64,000 nt of DNA, taken from the NCBI GenBank assembly GCA_013396915.1, contig VWZL01000814.1:84017-148016 (forward strand), written 5' to 3'. This DNA comes from Stercorarius parasiticus (lineage: Eukaryota > Chordata > Aves > Charadriiformes > Stercorariidae). This document shows, piece after piece, positions 38,801 through 53,400 of this stretch (position 1 is its first letter; every line of letters begins with the position of its first letter). A program made the position numbers and the translations under genes. The notes below the pieces were generated by a model. It was not told the origin of the DNA and did no database searches. It saw only the letters and a list, made by a program, of their open reading frames with translations.

Positions 38801-40869
38801 TCCCCTCTTCCCCACTGGAGATACAGCTGTTAGCTATTTTCTATCAGATTGCTTTGACATAGGACAGCCTAGCCCCACCTACATCAGGACCAGCCGGGAA
38901 GGGCAGGGGTGAAGAGAAGCTACCAGTAAAACAGACCTAGGACTGAAAAGGCAGAGTAAATTTTGTCTGTTTAACTTAACTGCTAGAAAAGCTGATGTGG
39001 AACAATGTTCCCAGCGCGGATAACAAACCCAAGCCTGTCCAAAATGAGCTGGCCCTGCACCAGCAAACACAGCCAACCAACCACAATGCACAAGAGGAAT
39101 CAGAGGAACCACAAAGGCTCCCTGCTTACGCTGGCAGGAACAGGCAGGAGACCAGGAAAGGTCAACATGCTCCCATCCCAGCCTGCCTGAGGGAGACCAA
39201 AGGACTATCTATCTATACACGTGTTGAGAACTGCGTCCTGTTGGCAGCACATCTTGATTTTCTTGTGGCTAACCACAGAAGAGGTAATGAGTTTCAAGGC
39301 AACAAATGTCAGAGTGAGTTATTTCAACTAGACAGCTGGACCTACTTAGGGAAGTGTCAGACCTATACGGAAAGGGTTTCCTTGTGTCCCACTCTCACAT
39401 ACATCCAAGTCTGAGTTACAAATTGGGATATCTTAGAAACACAAAGGATCCTTCAGTCTACAGGTGCCACTGCTGCTTCACAGATCAAACACCAACATTC
39501 CCCACTCTTCTGCTGGCCTCGCAATTCACTTTCTGAAGTAGTCTCCATGACAGAGACTCTTTACAAACCAAAAATGACATCCGATGTCACATCAACTGTT
39601 GATCGGGAAACTGCTATCAGATTTTGCTTTCCTGATACTGCATCTTGCAGCAGAATGCAAAATAGTTTTTGTGTAGAAGGGAACTCAATCGTACGATTAC
39701 ATGTAAAACCTCAATTGTGAGAAGACGACAGCTGTGAGCTAGCATTATCATGGGCAATGCAAGACATTTTCTGTGATTTCCTACGTTCAAAGACTACAAA
39801 GTATGCAGGCTAGTATGAAATTAAAGGCAAAACATCTTGAAAAGTTTTAGTCTACAGTAAATTTCTGACCACTAAAGAACGTCTTTAACAAGTATAATCA
39901 GCTGACAGTTGCAGAGAGTTAGCAGTTATGGTAGGTCTCACATGCCATTTTCCTCACTGATGAAGAGCACACTACACTGAGTTCTTAATTGTAAATAAAC
40001 AAATTTGACATCCACCTTGAGGATGGTTGTTTTAGTCAACTTTTATCCCACTGTAATGCCTACCCTAACACCAATTGATCAACAGCTCAATGTTTAGAGA
40101 TGACGTTGGGAAAACAGGGCACTCTGCACGGCCCAGTGTACGCACAGGATATGCCTGTGTGGCTTCTGGTGCCACCTTCCGCAGCTGAAAAGAGAGCCTA
40201 AATAAAGGAGCAGTTTTCCATATTTAGAGGTAAGTGATGGTAGATGAACATGAAAATAGAATAAAAAGCAGCCTAGAGCATGGGAACCAGCAGGCTGTGA
40301 AGTCCTTTATAAAGCATTAATTCATTCCACAGTTTGGCAAGGATGTGTATGTTTTTAATCAATGAAAGAAAACCTGCCTAGGACTTGCTGTCCTGCTCAA
40401 TTGCAGTCAGTGCTCCAAAACCCCTGCAAAGCTAGTCACTCCTGGGGAAAACAGAAACAAAACACCACGCAAAGAAAAAAGCCAACTAACAGGTTGCAAC
40501 AGGCGTTCTCCAGAGAGTCCAAGATCTTTACAGTATCCTGCCACCTTCTATTATCATTTGCAAAATCCTGAGAGCAAGTAAAAAGGAGACACTTAGGGGA
40601 TGTTGGGAAGAGAACAAATGGAAACCCCTCCAAGGAGTCAAATCTGCTCCAACAGTGGACACGCAGATTTCCCTCTGGGCCAAGCAATCAATCCCATATA
40701 GAGTATAGCTGGGGTTTTATTTGTGGTTGGTTGCTTTTCTTACCATCTCCACTGGCAGCATTTAAAGCAGGAGGAAAATATGCATGCAATCTAGAAGCCT
40801 TTATATTAGATGGAGGCAAAGTATCTCACCACAGCTCAACCCAACTCCTTCCCAAAACCCAAGTTTTCA

Positions 40870-40962
40870 CAGAGTGGTGTCCCTGCCCATGGCAGGGGGG
40901 TTGGAAATAGATTATCTTTAAGGTCCCCTCCAACCTGAACCATTCTATGATTCTATGATAAG
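40870..40962 (+). mobile_element. CR1 3' tail fragment
   Basis: The piece contains TTGGAAATAGATTATCTTTAAGG, then CCCCTCCAACCTGAACC and two ATTCTATGATTCTATGAT units. It lies antisense to UBXN7. Confidence 0.88.
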
Positions 40963-41456
40963 TGAACCCTTAAGAAGGCTGTACGGTTAATGGAGACCTT
41001 TCATGTAGAGAAACAAAACAAAGGAAAGACTGTATTGAAGATTACACTCTCTCCTTACAGAGAGATGACTCAGTGCCTTATCACACACTATTTTCGAAAA
41101 TAAATTAAACAAAACAGATTTAAGAATAGCAGCGAGAAGGGTATGTGTACTACGGCCATTCCAAGCCCCAGCATACTGGATACACAGATCACCGTTCTAC
41201 CTTATTCCATGAAAACAAAGCGAAGATGTTCTTCTCAATGCTCTCCGCAGGGCCCAAGCTGAGGAAGAAAATAAATCTCTGAACACTCTCATTTGGTCAC
41301 TAGAGCAGGAGAAGGGAAGAAGAGAGAGAAGGGCCAGCCAGCTGCCTGCCTGATTTCAGCGCTGCAATCCTATGACCCTCAACTGCATATTTAATGAGTT
41401 GGTGTCCCAGGCAAAGAAGAGAGGGGAGGAAGGCTGGGAGAACTCAGGCCACGGTG

Positions 41457-44400
41457 CTAATTCCTTTCCTGCACAAAGACAGTCTCTTGAGGACACAGGC
41501 CTGCCTCCTGTAACGTGATCTCATAGTCCAGGTGGGAGAGTTTCCTTCGAGGGAAATTGGTGAGAAGTTCAAAGCGTTCATTGGGGTATCCTTTTGACTG
41601 GACGTGTTTCACAAGAGCCTGGAGAGAAAGGCAGGCAAAGAACTGTAATATAATTCAAAACAACACAAAATAATGTAAAAAAATACCCCATTTTCCTTTA
41701 AAAAAAGTTTGCTATCACCGACAAAGGAAATTTTGAAATTTTGCATATAGTATAGACCCTCTTTTACTTTAATATCTAACTTGGCCCACACATGGTATGA
41801 ATAATCATAAAAAATAATAACCAAGTGATCCCTTACCTAATGATTCTTTTAAATGGAAGGAAGACATACACAACATGTAAGACATTAGTTCAAGTGAGCT
41901 GAATTCCCCATCACACATTCAAAGCACAGTAAAATAAGCATTTTTGTCAAGTAACATTAAGAAAAATAAATGCAGTATTTTTACTAAAAATTTAAATTTT
42001 TCTCCTGCCTTCAAGAAGCATGAAGTTTTGGGGTGGTTCTGTTTTTTAAAGCTCTTTTAAATTCATTGACTTCTCTGCCTACAATAACAACTGGGGCAGG
42101 ATACAGAGGGCATCGGGATGAAGGGGTAGAAGCCTCACAACCCATCAAGCAGACGCATCAGGAAGAACTAATGTCCATGCTACCGTGAGAGAGACTTCCC
42201 AAGTTCACCAGGAAACACAGCACATGAGAGCGTAAAGTACAAATAGACAGGGACAGAGAAATGGAGATTGGCAGAACAGTAGGGGATACAGCAACAGCAA
42301 GACTCAGGCAGAACGAAGAGTTGCAGTGTTTTTTAAAGAGGGGGAAAAAAGATTATTAGTATGTAATAAAATGGAAAGAATGAAAAAAATAAGGGGCTCC
42401 CAGCAATACTGTTTGCATAGTTTTGGTGGGCAATTTCTGCCAGTAAATTAAGTGTAACAAGCTAAGCTAAGAGTATTAAGCTTCTACTAGTACCAGTTAT
42501 TCCACTAGCTTGCCCTCGCTATTTAGCTGCCACTTTGGGACCACAGCAACGCAGCACACAGAAAAAAAGTGGTTGCAAACAAGCAGTTGGCAGTTACTGC
42601 TGCAGGTCAAACAGGCAAGGGACTTGGGAGATCACTTGGGTGGCTGCTCACTTTGCTGTTTGTGCTCTGGTAGGAAAGCTGTCGGTCATATGGTGCTGAC
42701 ATGACACACTGCAACAGCCCACAGCACTCTTCCTAATGCTTTAGGGGCATCGACGCAGACAGAGCACGAGGTCAAGGAGCTGTAGGAAGAGGTCAGCTTG
42801 TTCTGCAGCATCAGAGCAGGAAAGCAGGAGGATGCTGGAAGCAATACTGCAAGGGCAAGAACTGAGGCCCTGCGGTGCAGACAGAATGGGATGACCACAA
42901 GCATGACACAAACACAGGGAGAACAGGAACTTGCAAGATAAGGCACCTTGGAGACCTGTGGCCGCAAAACAGCGGCTATCCTATCATTTGGGGAGGAAAA
43001 ATAAATAAATCGGTTGGAAAAAAAAAATATAGTCTTGGCAATAAATGGAGAGGACAAACAAGTTCCATTGGAAGACACAACTGGACCCACTGGTCCTACT
43101 CAGTAGGTCAAAACCATCAGGGAAAAGCAGTGCATGCTGGTGGAGGGGACTCCTGCAGGCAACTGAAGCACTCAACTGCCGACTAACTCTGAGTCTTGGA
43201 AGTCTGCTGCTTGCCTTGAGCCAAGATCCAGAATGTCATGGAGATTGTCAAAACTCATCAAGAAAGTCCCAACACCTGTCTGCAGCGCACCCTTGCAGCA
43301 GCGACAGCAGACCTGAGCTGCATCAAGAAGAGTATTGTCAGCAGATCAAGGGATACGATTCCACCACTCTGCTGGGCCACACCTGGAATACTGTGTTCAG
43401 TTTTGGTCTCTCCACATTCAAAGAGGACACAGAAAAACTGGAGAGGATCCAGTGGAGGGCCATCAAAATGGCTAGAGCATAGGACATGCCTTGGTACACG
43501 AAGAAAGGCTGAAGGACTTGGATTGTACAGCCTAGAAAAGAAAAGGCTTGGTGGGAATATCATCACAGTGTTCCAATGCAGAGAAGATAAAGGCATTTCT
43601 TTCACAAAGATGCACGGTAACAAAAGACAATGCATACAATTGCTCCAAAGGAAATTTCATCCGAATATAAGGAAGGAAAGAAATAACACTGTGAGAGAAA
43701 TTAAACTTTGGAGTAAGTTGCCCAGAGAAGTGTTGGAATGTCCCTTGCTGGAAGTACTCAAGATTCAGCTTGAGAGGGCCCTGGATAACCTCATCTATAG
43801 CCCTGCTTTCAACAGAGGGTTAGGCCAGATATCTCCAGGGATCCTTTTCAACCTTTACATTTCCAAGATCTGATGACTGCAGAGCAACCAGGGAAGTACC
43901 AGCACGGATATTTCTTCCAAGTTCATCAAAATCCACACACAAACCAACCTTTAGTATGAGGAGACTGGCGCCCCAACCTCCTCTTTTACCTGGACTGTTC
44001 TCCAACAGGCTTTACAAATTACAACGCCTGTGTCTGATGAGGAATGCAAGTAAGCAGGCTTAACCTCCTTTTCAGGTAACAAGGACGATCAAAATTCCTT
44101 TAAAAACAACTGTATGTAAAAATTCAGTTAAGTTTACTGCCCACTTCTCCCTCCTTGTCCCATTGAAAGGCCAGCCTTTCCTGCACACCTTACAAACACT
44201 TGGCAGACAACTAAAGTTATTCAGGCAACGAGGCAACGATGCAGACAGAGGGCTGAGCTGCTGAACAGAGTGAAGTCAGCTACTTAATTGCACACAATGA
44301 GCAATTACTTCTATAAAAAGACAGTGTTGCCCTTTTTTTTTTGCCTGGAGGAAAAAAAAGGATTATAGTAATATTGGAAGCATAAGCACATCCTGGAGAT

Positions 44401-47400
44401 ACCAGTGTATAAAGAAGCCACTCTTGATTGATAACAATGCAATGATTTAAAAAAAGGAAAAAAATGTTTTTTTAAAAAGAGCTAGTGGTGGTGGGAGAGC
44501 AACACCGTATCATCAGTTGCACTTTAGAAGTTTAAACAATTCCTCTCCTTAAACAATTTCTCTTTATAGTTCTGGACAGCTTTAAAATGGTAGTAACTAA
44601 GGGCTGAAAAAAATCAGCATGGAAATGATGCTCACAAAGAAACACCTGAGACTCAACCTTGATCTGACTGAAATGGTTTTAAAAGATCACATGACATGAG
44701 CACAAAAGGTGCCTGTTCAGCTCTGGAACAAAAAGATAACTTTACCCAGAAACCTTGACTTGCTTAAATTCCTCTGCTGACTGTAGAGCAGGCGGCAGTA
44801 AAGGAAATCACATGCTGAGATTAACTTCCTTTAACTACTGCAGTCCATAAAAGGAGTCAAACCAGAAGTCAGGATTATCAGGAATATATCAGTATTACAC
44901 CTACGTATCACCTAAATAAACTAAGTAATAAAAAGTGCTACATGTTTAATCATACATGCAACTTTAGAAGACTGCTTTCAAAAAGCAGTTAAGATACAAA
45001 AGAGTACTTGGATAAAGATTATACACCAGTGACTGCTATGAGAAAGCAAGAATGAAGGTCTAAAAGTAAAGCTGATTCCTACAGTAACAGTGACACTCTT
45101 GAAAGTGTTCCTCAGTCTTCATATTTCAGCCCCAGGACTCCACGTGCAGTACTGCAGGCAGTCTACAACCAACTCACTCACACTTGGTTTTGGGAGCACT
45201 GACAGTGTAACAAAAGCAATTTCCCCCCCCTCTTATTTTCAAGACTGAGGATTCTCATCATTCAAGATGAGGATTCTCATCTAAGGATGAGAATATGAGC
45301 TTGAGACACTGTGCACTCCTAGAGTGCTGCAGACCAGGTTATAATCCCATTGTCTGTAAGAGATGTGACACTTTTCTTCTACATCTGCACGAGATCCTTC
45401 TAAAGAGGTGTGCTTTTGCCTTCCCTAAGACTTCAATACAGAGCTTTTAGGTTAATTTCACTAAAATGAGTTTAACTGGCCACTGTGCCATAAAAACTCA
45501 CAGCTAACAGGAATACACACTGCTTCCAGACAAGCACCTGCAAAATTTTGATGGAAATGCCATCCATATAGACTTCTCCAAGGAAAACAAAACCAAAGCA
45601 CAGTTGATACTCACACCCAAAGTACAATAATTAAATAATATTATAAAAAAATTTTTTTTTGAGAACTTCCTCCAAAGTCTGCTCTGTCATTTGTGTCCAG
45701 AAGGGAGTGTGGAAGTATGGTGAAAGAGATGGAGAAAAAGAATGAAGAGTTTTGCCTTTGATTTTACCATTGTCTGACCACAGACAACGACTGAGCTTTT
45801 CCATTTAGAAAAAAAAAAAACAAAAAACCATAAACAAGTGACCTGAGAACACGGTAATTTAATGATGAATGCAAAAGCCATTTAGAGTAATTTCAGAAAG
45901 CAAACCAGCAGTTTTAGGACGAAGGAAGGCACTGGAGTGTATACACAATCCAAGCAGCAATGGAAACATGCAGAGCCAGCAGAATCTGCTGATCAAAGAG
46001 AGGAATGACAGGGAAGAAACACAGCAGAATGACAGTGCAAGCGCTCCCTGGATATACCACTTTCACTAGACCTGATTTCAATCGTGCCACCACAGGGAAA
46101 GAAATTCTCCAGTTTCCTGTACTCAAACAAGGATTCTGATTAACTTCACTCACCAGAAGTTTAGCTTGTTCGGGCAGTGAAATTTGTTCCCTCTTTCCAT
46201 CTGGATACCTTAGCATCAGCTGTGCCTTTGGTCCTAGCATAAAGGAAGTTACTACAAGTTAACAAACAACAAGGCAGCTGAATTAAGCTCTTTCGTAGAT
46301 TTTAGGTGGCACGCTTTATGGCGCAGCACAGCAGGCTTAGGGACTGGAGACAAATATAAGGCTCCAGTCTATGAAGACGTATACTTCCACCACATCTGTT
46401 TAAAATATACACATCAAACTCAGGACTCTTTCAGGAATTAATAATAGTGACTAAAAACAGTCATCGTTCCCAGAGAAAAGCACGCTGTGCTACCTCTGCC
46501 TTTGAGACCACCTCACAGCTGCACCCCAGCTCAGGCACCTCAGGGAGGAATGGAGGCTCCGGGGACTTGTTTGTATTGGACAAAGTTGCATTACTAAAAC
46601 TCAGTCCAGACCATCGAGGCAGCCAAGCTAACTGAGCACGAGGTGCGGCTGATGTTTCTCTGCTTCTCTCTACCATACTGGTAGAAGCCCTGGCGTATGC
46701 ACCCCCATTACACCAATGCATATTTTATTCATGGACAAGGTCTCAAACTAAGAAACTTGAGCTCAGTGACTGACACAACTCTGCAGTTTGTGGCATCACT
46801 ATGCCAAAGTGGTGCTGCTGGCAACGTGAACTGCTCAAACAGCTGGTGTCAAGGAGGGAGTAAGACAGAAGAAAAGATTTAGCTTTTCAAAACAATGGAT
46901 GAAACCATGCTTGTCAGCGACTTTTAGGAAAGAACTCCAAAACACAGGTCACTATAAAAAAAAGTGGCAACTTACCATTCACATCTAGGCCCTGAAATGT
47001 ACTTTCAGGCTTGTCCGTTGACTCCTCCAGTATCCCTGCATCAATGCAAGGCAGTACTCGGTGATTTGATGTTGTCCCAGGCTCAGTCCTTGCAGGGGGC
47101 TCAGGCTGAGGCCTCCGGCTCTCCTCTTTTTTATACCCCAAGTCCTTGTGCGGAGACTTCCTCATCTTGGCAGGATTCTCCGACTCCTCCTCCTCCTCAG
47201 ATCCGCAAACCGAAATAAACTCTTCGCTTCCAGAAAAAAGCTCCGACTCTGACTCCTCATCTGACCGACTCTCCTGCTTGGCCTGTGAGGAATCAAAATG
47301 CGTCTCCTGCAAAGAGGCTCTGATGGCAGCTTCCAGCTGGCTGTCCTCACTAGCATCAATGAGACTCTCCTGTTGAATACAGACATAAAAATTGCTTTTA

Positions 47401-50400
47401 AATACATACTGAAAATCAAGAGGACATCAGTCTTCCAAAGAGAAGCTTCTAAAACTGTCAGGAACAAACACCATGGAAAGCTCATCATACTGTGACTACT
47501 TAATGACTCCTCCTTGGAGTTTCACATGGAGTGATACATTTTCCTTCCACACATGCACAATTCTGTGACTGCTAAATCCAAAACAAATGCTGAAAGCACA
47601 AACTGCACAAATAACAACAGAATAGTTATTGTGCGAGAAGGCATTCCCTGGCACACCGTATTTTTGCATGCTCTTGCACTAACTCATTAACTCTCTTTAT
47701 ACTACTTAATGGGAAATCAGTACAGCAGGATAAAGACACACTAACATTTTCTTTCAGTTTTCCCCAGTCCTCCTAAAGGGCTTCATACTTACTGAACGAG
47801 AGCATTTTTGGGGAGGACTAGTAGAATGACCATCCAGCTGTCCATGCTCACTCAGGAACCCAGTCACTTGGTCCAAGAAAGAAGTCACATCTAGCTGGTG
47901 CCACTCCACTAGTTTCTGGCCTGGGGAACAAAAGATGTCATGAAACAATTTCAGCAAAAGATTGCGGCTCAGCGGTCAAACACACCAATTCACTGCTGTG
48001 CATGCACTCTGTAAGAGGCCGTATTTGTGGAACTGAAGCTTCCTACGGGCTACCACCTGATAATTATGAAGCCTCCTCCATCCACCCCCTTGAAAAGATT
48101 TCAGTCACTGACACATATAAATACAGACCCTGTTCATTTCCATTCTTTTCTTTTTATCCATGGGAACGTGTGCACAGAATGGTGAATCAAAAGGAAAAAA
48201 AGCCATACCACTAAGTTTATGAAGAAGCATTTCTACTTTCTTGCCTGCTTTGATTCTACACCTTGGCAAACAGCATTTGTTTCCACAAGTAAAGTCCTAA
48301 GAAGCGTATTCTAACTTGAGTTCCAACATTAAAAAAAAAAAGGGCTTGGGTAGTTTAAGTCATACAGCAAGAAATCTCAGCTCTGATTACAGACACTATT
48401 ACTTCAGTTCTGAGAAGCAGGAGACCAGACAATTGATATAGCGGCATTATATGATGATAAAAGAAGAAAGAGTGTTGGTATACAAAAGAAAAAGTAACAA
48501 TTTCATAAGACCCAGAAGGAGAGGTAGAAGTTTGATTCTTCAGTTAAAAACAAAAAACAAACTCAAACAAAAAGCCCAAAGACAAAATGGTCTTTCAAAA
48601 TTAAGATGCAATTTAATGTCACCTCTGAGCCTCACAAGGCTACTGCACACAGAGCAGGAAGCAGATTCATGTAATGCTTACAAATATTGTAGTTTATTCA
48701 TCACATGATTTCAAGCAGCTTTTTAAAGGACACTTAAAACACATTCATTTCAGAGTTTTACCACCAGGTGGTACTACCTTCATTTTCCTAGCAAAGTACT
48801 TGCTAAACTGTATCAAGAATGATAACCAAATACACAAAATTTCAGCAAGCCTTGCGAGTTTTATCCCCTTAGATCCTCCAAAACATATTGCTTCACTTCT
48901 TCAGGACAATGAGGTCTCTCAGAGAGCAAAACAGTGTAACTGAGATCCCTCAAGTAAATGTAACACATACTGTGAAAGATGGTATTCTAGCCCACAACTG
49001 CCAGTCCTTCTCACTGGATATATAAACTGCAGGTAACCCACTGTCACGTATCTTACCTGTCCTGGGATCCAGGATGGAGACATAAGGGAAGTCTGCTAGT
49101 TTATAAAACTGTATGTACCTCTGTCCTTCCTCACTGTCGTGGTATACCTACAAACACCGTATTGGAAGCAAATTACTGGATGGAGAAGGAACACTAACAA
49201 ACTGTATCCTGAAAATATACAAAGTTCTTCTCTATTTTACAGTATACACTACAAATGGTACATACAGTTCTCAGTAACTCTCACAAGCTGAAAATACGGC
49301 TCTAATAGTCCATGTATTAGAAGCTACGTGGTAACATCTTGAATGCACAAGTGAAAGACAGTTTTTGCATTCAAATGCACATCCAGGAACTACTGCATCT
49401 GTTCTGCAAGTTCACCAAAAGAACTGCAACAGTGCCATTTTATTCAAAGTTGTCCGTTGTTTTCACTGCCCCATCTACCAGGACACCAAGTTACCAGCAC
49501 AGCCCCATTAAATTTCCCACCTGCCAAAAAATGAAATGTTCCCGGATTACGTTCTTCACAGCCTCATTGCTCCAGACATCGCGGTTGAGACACTGACAGG
49601 CAAAATCTTGCACATTCTGAATGTTTATCATGAGCCATTTGTTCTGCATCTGACCACACTCCTTGGCCTGTAAGCAGAGAGAAAAACTTCATTAGACAAA
49701 ACTGAAGAGCCAGACTTTAACCAATGCCAGCAATGATCAGTGATGGCTTCTAACACTGTCAGATTTTTCACCAAAACCCCTTCACAGTGAGAAAGATGGA
49801 CAGTGCTAGTGAAGAGGCGTCCACAAAACAGAAGGCAGGGCTGAAAGACCCGCTTTAAATGAGACTGGTTGAATTACAGAATCGCATCGATGAACATAGC
49901 TGCTGGATTTCAACAAGTCAAGCACAGAGTGGGAAAAGCAATTTGGGGGGAGGGGGGAGGACACAGGGACGCATTTGTTCGGGGAAGGCTGTACTCAATC
50001 ACACTGATCTGACAGCAGAGGAAAGACCTGCTCATTCTAAAGATAAACCTGTGGATCATCTTCTATTTAAGTAGACTGCATAACTGACAGACTGGCATCA
50101 TTTCAACAGAACCCCCTCTCTGCGTGTTTTCTCTTTTCTCGCCAAGTTTTGAGTTACTCTATTACTGTGCAACTGTCGAATTAAGCATCCTTTTTTCTGA
50201 TGCTCGTTATCCAGACTGCAAGTGGGGAGGAAAACAGGAAGGTGCAGGAAGAAATCTTACTGGTTTGAGTCACAAAGCTGGCATTGTCTGATTGCTTGGT
50301 TGCAAGTTAATGGTAGGAGTTTGATCAAGAATGTAATTCTGATCGCTGAACTGTCATACCTGTTGAAAAAAAGAGGGCTATATCAACAGCAGGAATGCTC

Positions 50401-53400
50401 TTACCGCCTGGAAAGACTGGAACTAGCATATGAGCTCCCTTTCCTTTTAAAAAAAGAAAAAGGTATTTATTTATAAGTGTGTCCACCATCCTGCTGGTAA
50501 TGCACTTAACAGCAAATTCAAGGAATTAGTATGTTATGCAAGATTTTGCTGTTTTGGGCAATATTTTGTTCCCCAAACCAAAGTTTTTAATTTTAAAACG
50601 AATTTTAGCCAGTGCACTTTTGAATAGTCAGCCCATCCAATATGTGATAGACAGACATGTGAACCCCACACACTCAGCTTCACGAAGTGAGGAATCTCAC
50701 TCTACAAAATTTATCTGCATGGCCAAGTGACCTGCAGAGCCAATTTTTATTTTACTCAAAGGAAAAAAAAAAAAAAATGTAGAAGAATGGAATAGTCCTC
50801 CTGTAAGGAGGTAAGGGACCTCACACTAACTACTTACCACTAACATTACAGTGTCAGAATCCAATATTTGGTCACCAGGACGGAAAAGTGGGTCAGGTGA
50901 CACCTAGAGTAACTGGTAAGGGTCTTAAATATAGTCATTATGCTTTTATTTAAAAGACTTGTTTTGAGAGAGCTGTGGATTTTTGAGAACTAATTCTAGG
51001 ACATCAGTTTAAGATGAGGTCTAGAGGTACTGTCCAAGATTAAAGGGAACAAAAATCCATATGTTATTTGAGTAAATTGGACTGCCTTAGTGCTGTGTTC
51101 TAGTGTAATCCATATTAGATTAAAAGAACAAACTCAAAAATATATAACTAGAAAGCTGGAAAGTGCGTCTCACTCTGCTACACTTACGTTGTATATTTTC
51201 CAGTATTAGTGAAAATGAAAACCTGGCTCTACCTTTCCTCCGTCCAGCTAACGTCCTCGAAAGGATGCAAGCAGGAAATTCCACACAGAACATTTGCAAA
51301 GATGAGTTTTCACCAGTAAAGCAGGTATAGCTTTTGAAACTAGTTTTAGCTTCCTTCTAAAAACAACAGGCTTCACATTTAACATTTAAAAGGACACAAT
51401 TAAATTGCTACCAACTCGCACATACACAACTCTGCTCTTACACAGCTACTGGGGTTTTTCTGAGGGGGTGGAGGTGGGTGGAAGGAGAAGAGCAGAGCGT
51501 GGGGGGAATAAACACTGTGGGTTTGGAGATTATATTGGTGGGTCATTTTGGTAAGCGACAAAGAGAACAATGGAAGACTCAAGAGCTGCCTTGCATATCC
51601 CAAAAGCTATGTCTGATGGCTTTAGATCCACTACTGCCAACATGAACTGCCCCCCATTTCTCCTCCTCCTTCGAGGTATAAAGGCCAGCACCAGGCACTT
51701 AAAAGAGCATGCAGACAGGGTAAGTACAGAACTACCTTCCTGCAAGCATCTCTGTTCAAGCTTCCATCAATCAGCGGAGTAGGAACTTTCAAAGACAGAG
51801 GTAGTGGATCTCAGATACAACTGGCCAGATGTAAAATCCAAACAAAACCAAAGAGATTTGCCTTAAGTTTACCTTTCCCTTTTCTACCCACTCATATTTT
51901 TCATCACTACGACAACTGATAGCAACAAACCAGCAATCTGGTTAGACAGTATGTGAAAGTAGCCTTGTTTTACACTCAGTACTGGATCTTGACAGATAAC
52001 TTGTAGCTCTCACACTACTAACAACAACGTGTTTTCCACTCATTTGACTTTTCTGAACCATACATGTTTTACAAATTTTGTGGTGGTTCTTCTTTGCTCA
52101 GCTTTGCTGAAATGCACTGCTCCTCCAAGTCAGTAAAGGGAAACAAGGAAGCGGAGCCATCATCTTGTGACCTTCTGTACACCTGCTAATCAAGCATGAT
52201 TCAGTTTGGAAGATAACAGGTGACAGAAAGTCACAGCATGAGATTATCTAACAAGAACTATCCTATCTGTGCTAGACAGGCTTCTTGCCTGGGCCAGTGC
52301 AGGACAGGGCATACATCCTTCCATCAACCAGCCATTCCTGTGCCAAAGGTGCATCTGCAGGCTATGCTTATGCAAACGGCCAGTCTAGAAGCACCTTATG
52401 CAAAGTTAATTGCACCATTTGAGTACAATGACTAGATTAGCTTCCAAACTATTGCTGCTTGCTACATGCCAAGAAAAAAAAAAATCAGTATCAGCTGTAA
52501 AGCAGGAAGCAGCTAGAAAAGGTTTTAACTTGTAAACCAAGGAAATTTCGTATACACAGGGTTGAAACTCTGCCACATTACATACAGTCACTTCACAGAA
52601 GTACTGAAATCCTAATGAGTGCTAAGCACTGAACTGCACACACCAGAACTATCCCCTCCCTAAACAAGAAGTGTAAACTGAAGTCAATTTGGTGTGTACC
52701 CCCCACAAATTAAATCATATCTCACATCACACACATGAACACCTCTGCAATTCTTGAAAGCAGTCTTTGACATCAGAAAAAAAACGGCTGTTCTTTAAAT
52801 AAATTACACACCAAACATACTTTGTATTTATTATACTCTAGTGATTGATTCCTAGCAGATTCCACATTAAGGAGACAACTCTGAAGCTTAATACACATTA
52901 AAGCTCAATATTACAGTCAGGGACTGACAGTTAAAACTCCCTTGTGCAACCTTAACTGACTCTTAACAGCCTAATATATAACCATGCGACACTCCTCAAA
53001 CACAGACTTTAGTGACACTGTGTATTTAAGCTCTGAAACCTTCTCAAATTTTCTAGTAGGAAAAAAAAAGGCAATTCAGGTTAACAAATTGCTGGCACAT
53101 CACTCGTTTGCCTCTGGTTTATGTAGCCCCATTCCACCAGCCACTAGGTAACTAACATCCAGGGGCTTAGCCATCATGTTCAAAAGGCCCGCAGGATTAA
53201 AATAAAGTCTTTTACAGATTTTCTGTGCCAAATCTTTTTCACCACACTTCTGGGGTGTAATTAAGTTAATCACACACTTAACTTTACAAATATAGTGATC
53301 ACAAATTGTCCTGCATGTGAAGTACACTGCTTTTTCACAGATTAAAAAAAAACCCTAATATCATTCAACACCTGAAAACTTCTCTTCAATGAAAGTTACT

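Larger units (their letters stand above)
35140..41456 (-). other. UBXN7: Predicted long 3' UTR of UBXN7
   Basis: Begins at the UBXN7 stop codon (41459-41457, minus strand) and runs to the polyadenylation site near 35160. It contains no other gene with recognisable splice structure. It holds a CR1 tail in the opposite orientation (about 40870-40962), a GT/TA microsatellite (35788-35832), the 41-bp inverted repeat at 35400-35487 and a short acidic frame ending at 35292. Earlier AATAAA motifs (minus strand, about 36705-36714) could give shorter isoforms. The extent is inferred from motifs, not from transcripts. Confidence 0.55.

Noticed and set aside
43238..43873. 211-codon plus-strand frame
   Set aside because: Overlaps the CR1-type repeat; it is a remnant of a LINE reverse-transcriptase region, not a host gene.
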